Position numbers and translations under genes: made by a program. 42,075 nucleotides of DNA. It comes from Halomonas llamarensis (GTDB lineage Bacteria; Pseudomonadota; Gammaproteobacteria; Pseudomonadales; Halomonadaceae). Location: NCBI RefSeq assembly GCF_023555005.1, contig NZ_JAMJPJ010000029.1, positions 1 to 42,075 of the forward strand. Reading direction: 5' to 3'. This document shows positions 1 through 8,740 of the stretch, piece by piece. The notes beneath the pieces were generated by a model. It was given only the letters and a program-made list of their open reading frames with translations. It ran no database searches and was not told the DNA's origin. Within the stretch, counting starts at the first letter, position 1. The number at the start of each line of letters is the position of its first letter.

Positions 1-108
1 GCCCGTTTAAAATCGTATCGCGCCATAGCGACGCGCTACGATAAACTGAAGCGAAACTACGAAAGCATGGTGGCTTTGGCGTGCGGTTTTTTATGGCTCC
101 CAATGTGA
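1..108 (+). CDS. IS5-family transposase, C-terminal fragment (starts outside window)
   Basis: Frame 1 is open from base 1 and encodes 35 residues ending with TGA at 106-108. The fragment contains SYRAIATRYDKLKRNY followed by a hydrophobic stretch ending in FLWLPM. This resembles the extreme C-terminus of IS5-family DDE transposases, where an R-Y-[DE]-K-L-x-R-N-[YF] motif precedes a short hydrophobic tail. Most of the gene, including the catalytic residues, lies outside the window, so whether it is intact cannot be told. It runs toward the NRPS operon, which is transcribed in the opposite direction, and ends only a few bases before the NRPS6 stop codon. Confidence 0.75.
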   Translation, partial: ARLKSYRAIATRYDKLKRNYESMVALACGFLWLPM

Positions 109-123
109 AACGTCAACAGGCCC
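1..123 (+). mobile_element. Right end of an IS5-like insertion sequence abutting the NRPS operon
   Basis: The transposase reading frame ends at 108 and is followed by about 15 bases reading aaacgtcaacaggccc. Read inward from the NRPS side this is GGGCCTGTTGACG, which looks like an IS5-family terminal inverted repeat. The bases just outside (TAA at 124-126) fit the T-N-A type of target used by some subgroups of this family. The outer boundary near 123 is inferred, because the other end and the target duplication are not in the window. Confidence 0.55.
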
Positions 124-3100
124 TAAGGAGTTCCATTTTTATTTCATCGATCACTTTATCGTTAGTAATTATTCCTAAATGATCAGAATCGATCCATATA
201 GACCTATCCATAGAACCCTCTAGCTTTTCCCTAAGAATTCTTTCACCTCCAGCATTGGCTTCAGGAGAGCGTTTTGCCCACCATGCTACTATGCGAGAGG
301 TAACGTAACTCACATCCTCGTGCTCTCTAGCGAGTTGGTGCAACTTCTTTTCGACAGCCACCATTCGTTGCCAATCAGAACCCTCATTATCAATGTTTAC
401 ATCCAACTCCACATTGTAGTGCTCTTTTCCAGCACCTGGTACATAACTGTCCACAAGGCCAATGAATTCTACTGTTTTGCCTTTACTCTCTAAGACCTTA
501 CTGACCTCAAGCGCCAACGTTCCACCTAATGACCAACCAAGAAAGTGATAAGGCCCACCGGGCTGAATCTTAATTATTTCATCAGCATAATCATGAGCCA
601 TTTGACGTAGCGATATATCCTGCCATTGAGGTTCCAACAGTTGTCTACTCTGCACCCCATACACAGCCCACCGAGACGCCAGCCTCTCCGCGATGGGATA
701 GTAGCCAACCACGCTGCCACTTACCGGATGGAAGCAGAACAGCTTCGGGAGATCCTCAGACCTGTCATTGAGACTCAACAGCGGATCAACATATTTCAAG
801 GGTTGATCGTTCGACGTCTCGGTGGCAACGTCGGTGCACTCGACTAGCTCCACCGCGGCCTTTTCAAACGCTGCCAGAAATCGCTCTATGCTTGAGGGAC
901 TATACTGTTTGCCGCTATATCCACAAGCCATGATCAACTGCCCACCGGCAACCTGACCATTCACGCTCAGCTTGTAACTCCTGGGAGCAACTGGATCCAC
1001 TAATGTCCCGATCGAATCATCCACCTTAGTGACCCAGTCATCATTGACGATTCCATCCAGCTTACCCAGATAGTTAAATACCAGTTCAGCAGGGCAGCCA
1101 TCATCCAGCCGCTCCCTTGCATCGTGTCGAGACATATACTTGAGAATGCCGAAGCCTACGCCGTTGTTCGGTATCCTGCGCATCATGTCACGGGCCCTCT
1201 TCAACTTCTCGATCACTCCCGAGCCGCCGGGCAGGATGACGGGGTAGATGCTAGTGAACCATCCGACGGTCTGACTGACGTCAACGTCATCGGTCAGCGA
1301 TTCTCGCCCATGGCCTTCGAGATCGATGCGCAGCCGATGACTCCCTTGCCATTTCTCTATCGCCTCCGACAACGCCGCCAACAGGAACTCATTGATGTAC
1401 ACGCCATGCCTTGAGAGCGATTCTCCGAACAGGCGTCGGGTTATGTCTGATGAAATACGGATCCTACAGACCCTTTCGTCCACGCAAGTGGAAACAGCAT
1501 CATCGAAATCCACGGAGAGCGGCAGAACCTCTTGGTGAATGACGTCCTTCCAGTAGTCTTCCTCCCTCTTCAAGCTACCGTGGTCCGCCAACTTCTCAAG
1601 CATGCAAGCCCAGCGCTTGTAGCTATCGCTCACAGGCACGAGCCTTGGCTCTCGCCCTTTCTCTAGGCTCCTGTATGCCCTCACGATATCGTTGACGAGA
1701 ACCCGCCATGACACCCCATCGACAATCAGGTGATGTGCCGTGATAAGGAAACGCTGCATCCCGTCCGGCAAGCTCACCACCAGGAACCGGATGACAGGTC
1801 CTTTCTCGATGTCCAGGCTGGAATGCGCCTCTTCGTACAGAGCTGTTAGGTCACTTTCTTTGCATGCTTTCCTCTCCCACAGGAGATCACGCACACTATC
1901 TCTTTGCCGATAGAACTGACGCCAGGCTCCACTTTCGTCCTTGCAAAATCCCAGCCTGATGGCGTCATGACGCTCGAGAAGCAGTTCAACGACCTGCTCC
2001 AGAGTAGGTATGTCAATCTCATTCCTGAGGCCGAAAAGGAGTGCCTGATTCCATAGAGAGTAGTCATGTATTGGTTGTTCGAAAAAATGGGACTGTATCG
2101 GCGTCAGCGGCACTACCCCGTCTACTTCCTCACTTTCCAATTCCACCGGCTGGCAAGGCGACAGGGACTCAGCCATCTCGACCAGACGAGGGTATCGAAA
2201 AACATCTTTGGTATTGATCAACCAGCCTGCCTGGCGAAGCCGCGTTACGAGGGTGAGCGACTGTATCGAGTCGCCCCCCAGCCCGAAGAAGTTGTCATGA
2301 CGCCCGATCTGCTCGATACCCAACACCTCGGACCAGATCATCGCCAGAACGGCTTCCGCCTCGCCCTCAGGAGCCTCATGGCGATCGTCGCGGCTAACCA
2401 TCGGCTGCGGTAGCGATCCACGATCCACCTTACCGTTCGGCAAGCGGGGCAATCGCTCCAGCACCATCACCTGCGACGGGATCATATAGTCTGGAAGGGA
2501 TCGACTGAGGTGGGCTTTCACGTCCGATTCGCTGGCTCGTGCCCCCGCGACATACCCCACCAGTTGCTGGCCCGACACCATGTCGCAGACACCAGCCACA
2601 GCTTCCTCCACTTCTTCACTGCTCTGCAGGGCCGCTTCCACTTCACCAAGCTCGATACGGAAACCACGCAGTTTGATCTGCTGATCCAGGCGCCCAAGAT
2701 ATTCCAGGTGTCTGTCCACGTTCAGGCGCACCCTGTCACCCGTTCGATATAGCCGTTCACCGTCCGCGAACGGATGCGGCACGAAGCGTTCGGCCGTGGT
2801 GCCGGGGCGATCCAGATAACCACGTGCCAAGCAGCCGCCCAGGTAAAGTTCCCCGGTCATGCCAGGTGGCACCCTGTTGAGATTGCCATCCAACACGTAT
2901 CCCTGGCGGTCTCCCACTAAGTCACCGATCGGCGCATAGGCACTGGTGAAGTCAGCTTCCTCCGCTGCGGCTCGCCATAGCGTCGGCGTCACGACCGTCT
3001 CGGTAGGCCCATAGCCGTTGATCACCCAGTCCGGCTGCAAGGCAGCGATGGCATGCCGCAACATGCCCCGATCGAAGGCTTCGCCGGCGAAGCAGTAGGT

Positions 3101-5413
3101 CTTCACCCCTGGCGGGCGCCCCTGGTGTTCGGCCCACTCGGCCAGTTGGCGCAGATAACTCGGCGGGAACGCCGCCACCGTGATGCCTTCATCGAGCAGG
3201 CAGTCATAGGTCTGCTGGACACTCCAGAGCGATTGATCACGCAGCACCACGCGGGCCCCTCGGCTAAGTGGTGACAACCACCGCTCGTGGGCCCCATCGA
3301 AGCTGATCGACAGGAAGTGCAGCTCCCGATCGTCCGCGGTCAGTTCATAGCGATCGGCGATGCTCTGGCAATGCATGGCCAGGGCACCATGGGCAACGGC
3401 CACCCCTTTGGGAGTGCCCGTGGAGCCCGAGGTGTAGATCAGGTAGGCCAGCTGCTGGGAGTGAATCGTCAGAGGAGGCGGCGTTGCCGACTCCGCCGTG
3501 AGATCTTGCCGGTCCAGGTCGATCGCTTCAACACCCTCGACAAGCGGCAGGTGATCCAGCACCTCGCCGTGACTGAGCAACAGTCGGATACCGGCATCTG
3601 CCTGCATATAGCGCAGCCGCTCGGCCGGGTAATCGGGATCCAGAGGCACATAGGCACCCCCCGCCTTGAGTACCCCGTAAAGGGCCACCAGCAGATCCAC
3701 ACTGCGCACCATGCCCACGCCCACCCGCACATCGGGACCGATACCGTGACGGCGCAGCCAGTGAGCGAGGCGATTGGCGCGGGCTTCGAACTCGGCAAAG
3801 CTGAGGTGCTCAGCCCCACAAACGACCGCCGTGGCCTCGGGCGTCGTCGTTGCCCAGCGCTCGATTTGGCGAGGGAGAGGCTCGACATCGGAATAGCGAC
3901 GGGGCGTCGTCTCCCAGTTTTTGAGCTGACGCCGTTCGTCATCGGCCAACAATACGACATCGTCCAATGCCTTCTCCGGCGACTCAACCAAGGCTTCCAG
4001 CAATTTCACGTAGCGACTCGCCAGCCGCTCGATGGTGGCCACATCGAAGAGCTCCGCCGCATAGGTGAAGCTCAACCGGGTACTGCCCGTCAACCGCTCC
4101 GTGGCACTCAGCACCAACTCGAACTGCGCCTTACGCTCGCCGAAAGGGTACTCCTCCAGCGTCAAGCCCGGCAGCCGCTGCGAGATATCAGCGCCCTGGT
4201 GCTGATGATTGAACATTACCTGGAATAGCGGGTTGTGACTCAGGCTTCGTTCAGGCTGTAAAGCATCGACCAACTGTTCGAAGGGAAGATCTTGATATTC
4301 CTGAGCCTCCGACACATTGCTTACGGTCTGCCCTAACAGGTTCACCAATGGCAATCGACCGTGTAGCAGACCACGAATCACCTGGGTATTGACGAAGAAA
4401 CCGACAACCTCCTCGGTTTCGGTACGATTGCGGTTGGCGACTGGTATGCCGACACGGATGTCTTGCTGATCAGTGTGGCGGTACAACAGAGCCTGGAACC
4501 CGGTCATCAGCACCATGAAAAAAGTAGCCCCCTGCTGCTGGGCACATTGACGCAGCTCCCGCTCCAGTGCAGTTGGCAACACGACTTCATGGCGTGCTGC
4601 GCGATACTTTCCTTCAACCTGACGTGGATGATCTGTGGGAAGCTTTAGAACGGGATGCTCATCACTCAGTTGGTTGCGCCAGTAGCCGAGTTGACGCTCA
4701 CGCTCACCGGCTTCAAGCCAATGACGTTGCCATACGGCATAGTCGGCATACTGGATGGGCAACTCCGACAGTTTGGCCGCCCGTCCCTGGGCATGCGCTC
4801 GGTAATAAGTGACGAATTCCTCAAGTATGAGCTGTATCGACCAACCATCCGAGATGACATGGTGCATCACCACCAGCATAAGATGTTCGCTCTCGGCGAG
4901 CCGCACCACTCTGACACGCAGCAAGGGACCCTTAGTGAGATCGAAGGGAGTCTCACTCGCCTCCTGCAACACGGCATGGGCATGAGACTGACGACTTTCA
5001 CTCTTTACATGGCGAACGTCGTTATAGCTGAAATCGAGCTTACTGTCTTTCAGGATGACTTGGCAAGCCAGCCCCTCGTCGTTGGCCTGGAACACCGTAC
5101 GCAGCGACTCATGGCGTTTCACCAAGGATTCGAAGCTACTGCGCAAGGCGTCCAGATCGAGCTCACCCGTTAGTCTCAAAGCCCCCGTGATATGGTAGGC
5201 CGTACTCTCTGGCTCCAGTTGCCACAAGAACCACTGACGGCCTTGAGCGTAGGAAGCAGGATATACAGCTATCCCCTTTTCATGACGACTTGGAATCGGA
5301 AATTGCCCCATACCCAGCCCTTGAGAGCGGACTTTCTGGTAAACAGATCTTCGTTGGTCGGCAGATAATCGTGAAAAGCGCTCTGCAATGCGATAAGCAT
5401 CTAATTCCATCAT
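113..5413 (-). CDS. NRPS6: terminal module C-A-T-E-TE
   Basis: This 1766-residue synthetase adds the last residue and releases the peptide. In order: a short helical N-terminus starting MELDAYRIAERF; a condensation domain with HHVISDGWS near residue 186; an adenylation domain (about 480-985) with pocket residues read by hand as D-G-E-A-C-A-G-V-T, an ornithine/N5-hydroxyornithine-like set; a carrier domain with LGGDSIQS near 1046; an epimerisation domain (about 1090-1500) with HHLIVDGVSW, EGHGRE and FNYLG; and a thioesterase with GWSLGG near 1626, a likely Asp in VDSY and His in SDHLGI near 1745. The first ATG overlaps the NRPS5 stop (ATGATG); the second, at 5410, gives the MEL start shared with NRPS4 and NRPS5. 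The last two codons and the stop appear to come from the adjacent IS, but the catalytic residues are kept. E plus TE suggests a D-configured, possibly cyclised C-terminal residue. Confidence 0.93.
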   Translation of the reverse strand: MMELDAYRIAERFSRLSADQRRSVYQKVRSQGLGMGQFPIPSRHEKGIAVYPASYAQGRQWFLWQLEPESTAYHITGALRLTGELDLDALRSSFESLVKRHESLRTVFQANDEGLACQVILKDSKLDFSYNDVRHVKSESRQSHAHAVLQEASETPFDLTKGPLLRVRVVRLAESEHLMLVVMHHVISDGWSIQLILEEFVTYYRAHAQGRAAKLSELPIQYADYAVWQRHWLEAGERERQLGYWRNQLSDEHPVLKLPTDHPRQVEGKYRAARHEVVLPTALERELRQCAQQQGATFFMVLMTGFQALLYRHTDQQDIRVGIPVANRNRTETEEVVGFFVNTQVIRGLLHGRLPLVNLLGQTVSNVSEAQEYQDLPFEQLVDALQPERSLSHNPLFQVMFNHQHQGADISQRLPGLTLEEYPFGERKAQFELVLSATERLTGSTRLSFTYAAELFDVATIERLASRYVKLLEALVESPEKALDDVVLLADDERRQLKNWETTPRRYSDVEPLPRQIERWATTTPEATAVVCGAEHLSFAEFEARANRLAHWLRRHGIGPDVRVGVGMVRSVDLLVALYGVLKAGGAYVPLDPDYPAERLRYMQADAGIRLLLSHGEVLDHLPLVEGVEAIDLDRQDLTAESATPPPLTIHSQQLAYLIYTSGSTGTPKGVAVAHGALAMHCQSIADRYELTADDRELHFLSISFDGAHERWLSPLSRGARVVLRDQSLWSVQQTYDCLLDEGITVAAFPPSYLRQLAEWAEHQGRPPGVKTYCFAGEAFDRGMLRHAIAALQPDWVINGYGPTETVVTPTLWRAAAEEADFTSAYAPIGDLVGDRQGYVLDGNLNRVPPGMTGELYLGGCLARGYLDRPGTTAERFVPHPFADGERLYRTGDRVRLNVDRHLEYLGRLDQQIKLRGFRIELGEVEAALQSSEEVEEAVAGVCDMVSGQQLVGYVAGARASESDVKAHLSRSLPDYMIPSQVMVLERLPRLPNGKVDRGSLPQPMVSRDDRHEAPEGEAEAVLAMIWSEVLGIEQIGRHDNFFGLGGDSIQSLTLVTRLRQAGWLINTKDVFRYPRLVEMAESLSPCQPVELESEEVDGVVPLTPIQSHFFEQPIHDYSLWNQALLFGLRNEIDIPTLEQVVELLLERHDAIRLGFCKDESGAWRQFYRQRDSVRDLLWERKACKESDLTALYEEAHSSLDIEKGPVIRFLVVSLPDGMQRFLITAHHLIVDGVSWRVLVNDIVRAYRSLEKGREPRLVPVSDSYKRWACMLEKLADHGSLKREEDYWKDVIHQEVLPLSVDFDDAVSTCVDERVCRIRISSDITRRLFGESLSRHGVYINEFLLAALSEAIEKWQGSHRLRIDLEGHGRESLTDDVDVSQTVGWFTSIYPVILPGGSGVIEKLKRARDMMRRIPNNGVGFGILKYMSRHDARERLDDGCPAELVFNYLGKLDGIVNDDWVTKVDDSIGTLVDPVAPRSYKLSVNGQVAGGQLIMACGYSGKQYSPSSIERFLAAFEKAAVELVECTDVATETSNDQPLKYVDPLLSLNDRSEDLPKLFCFHPVSGSVVGYYPIAERLASRWAVYGVQSRQLLEPQWQDISLRQMAHDYADEIIKIQPGGPYHFLGWSLGGTLALEVSKVLESKGKTVEFIGLVDSYVPGAGKEHYNVELDVNIDNEGSDWQRMVAVEKKLHQLAREHEDVSYVTSRIVAWWAKRSPEANAGGERILREKLEGSMDRSIWIDSDHLGIITNDKVIDEIKMELLRAC
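2284..3697. repeat. 1414-bp direct repeat, copy A (adenylation core of NRPS6)
   Basis: This stretch reads as identical to 5619-7032 at a constant offset of 3335 bases. It covers the A domain from just after the RVGVG motif through A10 and into the start of the carrier domain. Identity stops just before the carrier core, where NRPS6 has FFGLGGDS and NRPS5 has FFELGGHS. Absence of even silent differences points to very recent duplication or gene conversion. Confidence 0.9.
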
Positions 5414-8400
5414 GACATTTCATCCAAGCTATCCATGAAAGCATCAATATTTTCAAGGGACTGATCAATGGTGTCGTGCCTGCTCTTCGTGGACACCCGT
5501 TCTGCCATAGCCACCAGAGTCGGATACCGGAAAATATCCAGCACCGTGACATCGGCATATCTACTTTCCTGGATACGAGACACCAATTGAACGGCGAGCA
5601 GTGAATGGCCACCCAACTCGAAGAAGTTGTCATGACGCCCGATCTGCTCGATACCCAACACCTCGGACCAGATCATCGCCAGAACGGCTTCCGCCTCGCC
5701 CTCAGGAGCCTCATGGCGATCGTCGCGGCTAACCATCGGCTGCGGTAGCGATCCACGATCCACCTTACCGTTCGGCAAGCGGGGCAATCGCTCCAGCACC
5801 ATCACCTGCGACGGGATCATATAGTCTGGAAGGGATCGACTGAGGTGGGCTTTCACGTCCGATTCGCTGGCTCGTGCCCCCGCGACATACCCCACCAGTT
5901 GCTGGCCCGACACCATGTCGCAGACACCAGCCACAGCTTCCTCCACTTCTTCACTGCTCTGCAGGGCCGCTTCCACTTCACCAAGCTCGATACGGAAACC
6001 ACGCAGTTTGATCTGCTGATCCAGGCGCCCAAGATATTCCAGGTGTCTGTCCACGTTCAGGCGCACCCTGTCACCCGTTCGATATAGCCGTTCACCGTCC
6101 GCGAACGGATGCGGCACGAAGCGTTCGGCCGTGGTGCCGGGGCGATCCAGATAACCACGTGCCAAGCAGCCGCCCAGGTAAAGTTCCCCGGTCATGCCAG
6201 GTGGCACCCTGTTGAGATTGCCATCCAACACGTATCCCTGGCGGTCTCCCACTAAGTCACCGATCGGCGCATAGGCACTGGTGAAGTCAGCTTCCTCCGC
6301 TGCGGCTCGCCATAGCGTCGGCGTCACGACCGTCTCGGTAGGCCCATAGCCGTTGATCACCCAGTCCGGCTGCAAGGCAGCGATGGCATGCCGCAACATG
6401 CCCCGATCGAAGGCTTCGCCGGCGAAGCAGTAGGTCTTCACCCCTGGCGGGCGCCCCTGGTGTTCGGCCCACTCGGCCAGTTGGCGCAGATAACTCGGCG
6501 GGAACGCCGCCACCGTGATGCCTTCATCGAGCAGGCAGTCATAGGTCTGCTGGACACTCCAGAGCGATTGATCACGCAGCACCACGCGGGCCCCTCGGCT
6601 AAGTGGTGACAACCACCGCTCGTGGGCCCCATCGAAGCTGATCGACAGGAAGTGCAGCTCCCGATCGTCCGCGGTCAGTTCATAGCGATCGGCGATGCTC
6701 TGGCAATGCATGGCCAGGGCACCATGGGCAACGGCCACCCCTTTGGGAGTGCCCGTGGAGCCCGAGGTGTAGATCAGGTAGGCCAGCTGCTGGGAGTGAA
6801 TCGTCAGAGGAGGCGGCGTTGCCGACTCCGCCGTGAGATCTTGCCGGTCCAGGTCGATCGCTTCAACACCCTCGACAAGCGGCAGGTGATCCAGCACCTC
6901 GCCGTGACTGAGCAACAGTCGGATACCGGCATCTGCCTGCATATAGCGCAGCCGCTCGGCCGGGTAATCGGGATCCAGAGGCACATAGGCACCCCCCGCC
7001 TTGAGTACCCCGTAAAGGGCCACCAGCAGATCGACGCCTCGCGCCAAGCCCACACCCACCCGCACATCGGGGCCGACGTCGCGACGGCGCAGCCAGTGAG
7101 CCAGGCGGTTGGCGCGGGCTTCGAACTCGGCAAAGCTGAGGTGCTCAGCCCCACAAACGACCGCCGTGGCCTCGGGCCTCGACGCCGCCTGGCGCTCGAT
7201 CTCGCGAGGGATAGGCTCGACATCGGAATAGCACTGAGCCTGTCCGCTCCATGGGACCAGTTGCTGCTGCTCGGCCTCCTCGAGCAGCTCCATATCGCCC
7301 AGCGACTGCTCGGGGGACACGACCAATCGTTCCAGCAAGCCCCGGAAATGATCTGCCAGGCGCTCCATGGTAGCGGCCTCGAACCGCTCCGCGGCATAGG
7401 TAAAGTTGGCCTCTACGCCGCCGTCTTCCCGTTCCAGGGTGTCCAGCGTCAATTCGAAGTGCGTCACCCGGGCACCCAGCGGATATTGTTCCACCTCCAG
7501 TGCCGGGAGCTGTCGCAGGCCACCGGTGTCATGGCGCTGATGGTTGAACATCACCTGGAACAGCGGATGATGGTCGAGGTGGCGCTCGGGCTGCAGCCGT
7601 TCCACCAATTGCTCGAACGGCAGATCCTGGTAGTCCTGGGCCTCGACCGCCGCGTGCTTGGCCCGCTCCAGTACCTCGCCCAGGGTGGCACGTCCCTCCA
7701 CCCGGTTGCGCAGCACCTGAGTATTGACGAACAACCCCACGACCCCGGCCGTCTCCGCCCGATGGCGATTGGCGATGGGCACCCCGACCCGGATCTCCTC
7801 CTGGCCGGTGTAGCGGTACAGCAGGGCCTGGAAACCGGCCAGCAGGATCATGAACAGTGTCGCCCCCTGTTCTTGTGCCCTGTGTCGCAGCCCTTGGACC
7901 AGTGACTCAGGCAACAACGCCGTGTGACGTGCTGCCCGGTTGCCTCCCTGGCGACGCCTGCCATGGTCTGTCGGCAGTTGCAGCACCGGATGCTCGTTAC
8001 CCAACGCCGCCTGCCAGTAGGCCAGTTGACGAGCCTGCTCGCCGGCCTCCATCCAGTGGCGCTGCCACAGCGCGTAGTCTGCATACTGGATTGGCAGGGC
8101 CGGCGGATGCCAGGCCTCACCCGTGACCCGCGAGCGGTAGTCGGCGGCAAATTCATCGACGATCAGTTGCACCGACCAACCATCGGACACGATATGGTGC
8201 ATCACCACCACCAAGACGTGCTCTTCATCAGTCAGGCGCAACACCCCCACGCGCAGGAGCGGGCCCCACTGTAGATCGAACGGCGTGTCGCACAGTCTTG
8301 CCACCGCCTCTTCCGCGGCAGCATCCCTCTCGCCTGCCACCACCCCGCTCAGGTCCAGCTCCTGGAGCGCGAAGTCACTCTCCGCCCGCACGACCTGCAC

Positions 8401-8739
8401 CACTCCATCAGCCCCATCGTCGTGAAAGACCGTGCGTAGGGCCTCGTGGCGTGCCACCAGGGCCGTAAAACTGTCACGAAGCGCCGTGCGGTCCAGGGTC
8501 CCCTTCAGCCGCATCGCGCCAGTGATGTGATATCCGCCACTCTCGGAGTCCAGACACCACAGAAACCACTGCCGCCACTGGGCATAGGAAAGAGCAAAGT
8601 GTTCCCGTTCCGAACGTGGAACAATCGGCAATTGGGCAAAGTCAATATCTTCCCGCCTAAGGGTCTCAAGGAAGGCGCTTTGCTTATCCCGTGTCAACTG
8701 CGAGAAACGCTCGGCAATCGCTCTTTTATTTAATTCCAT
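5410..8739 (-). CDS. NRPS5: single module C-A-T
   Basis: A 1109-residue elongation module. The reading frame is open further upstream, but the start is placed at the ATG at 8739 because MELNKRAIAERFSQL matches the NRPS4 and NRPS6 starts, a GGAG lies about 8 bases upstream, and the NRPS4 stop is one base away (TGATATG), implying translational coupling. Domains: condensation with HHIVSDGWS near residue 184; adenylation (about 480-985), pocket D-G-E-A-C-A-G-V-T, identical to NRPS6; carrier with FFELGGHSLL near 1043. No epimerisation domain follows, so the residue should stay L. The substrate is probably ornithine or N5-hydroxyornithine, judged from Glu at the 239-equivalent position and the family resemblance of the code; this is inference. 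Confidence 0.93.
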   Translation of the reverse strand: MELNKRAIAERFSQLTRDKQSAFLETLRREDIDFAQLPIVPRSEREHFALSYAQWRQWFLWCLDSESGGYHITGAMRLKGTLDRTALRDSFTALVARHEALRTVFHDDGADGVVQVVRAESDFALQELDLSGVVAGERDAAAEEAVARLCDTPFDLQWGPLLRVGVLRLTDEEHVLVVVMHHIVSDGWSVQLIVDEFAADYRSRVTGEAWHPPALPIQYADYALWQRHWMEAGEQARQLAYWQAALGNEHPVLQLPTDHGRRRQGGNRAARHTALLPESLVQGLRHRAQEQGATLFMILLAGFQALLYRYTGQEEIRVGVPIANRHRAETAGVVGLFVNTQVLRNRVEGRATLGEVLERAKHAAVEAQDYQDLPFEQLVERLQPERHLDHHPLFQVMFNHQRHDTGGLRQLPALEVEQYPLGARVTHFELTLDTLEREDGGVEANFTYAAERFEAATMERLADHFRGLLERLVVSPEQSLGDMELLEEAEQQQLVPWSGQAQCYSDVEPIPREIERQAASRPEATAVVCGAEHLSFAEFEARANRLAHWLRRRDVGPDVRVGVGLARGVDLLVALYGVLKAGGAYVPLDPDYPAERLRYMQADAGIRLLLSHGEVLDHLPLVEGVEAIDLDRQDLTAESATPPPLTIHSQQLAYLIYTSGSTGTPKGVAVAHGALAMHCQSIADRYELTADDRELHFLSISFDGAHERWLSPLSRGARVVLRDQSLWSVQQTYDCLLDEGITVAAFPPSYLRQLAEWAEHQGRPPGVKTYCFAGEAFDRGMLRHAIAALQPDWVINGYGPTETVVTPTLWRAAAEEADFTSAYAPIGDLVGDRQGYVLDGNLNRVPPGMTGELYLGGCLARGYLDRPGTTAERFVPHPFADGERLYRTGDRVRLNVDRHLEYLGRLDQQIKLRGFRIELGEVEAALQSSEEVEEAVAGVCDMVSGQQLVGYVAGARASESDVKAHLSRSLPDYMIPSQVMVLERLPRLPNGKVDRGSLPQPMVSRDDRHEAPEGEAEAVLAMIWSEVLGIEQIGRHDNFFELGGHSLLAVQLVSRIQESRYADVTVLDIFRYPTLVAMAERVSTKSRHDTIDQSLENIDAFMDSLDEMS
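5619..7032. repeat. 1414-bp direct repeat, copy B (adenylation core of NRPS5)
   Basis: Partner of 2284-3697. The first mismatches lie at 5618 (T against C) and 7033 (G against C). Beyond 7033 the two genes remain similar for a few hundred bases but with scattered differences, so the identical block is sharply bounded. Confidence 0.9.
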
Positions 8740-8740
8740 A

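Noticed and set aside
3287..4228. Long plus-strand open frames opposite the NRPS genes (also 6622-7905 and others).
   Set aside because: They are antisense shadows of high-GC A and C domains, repeat with the duplicated segments, and encode low-complexity protein with no recognisable family.
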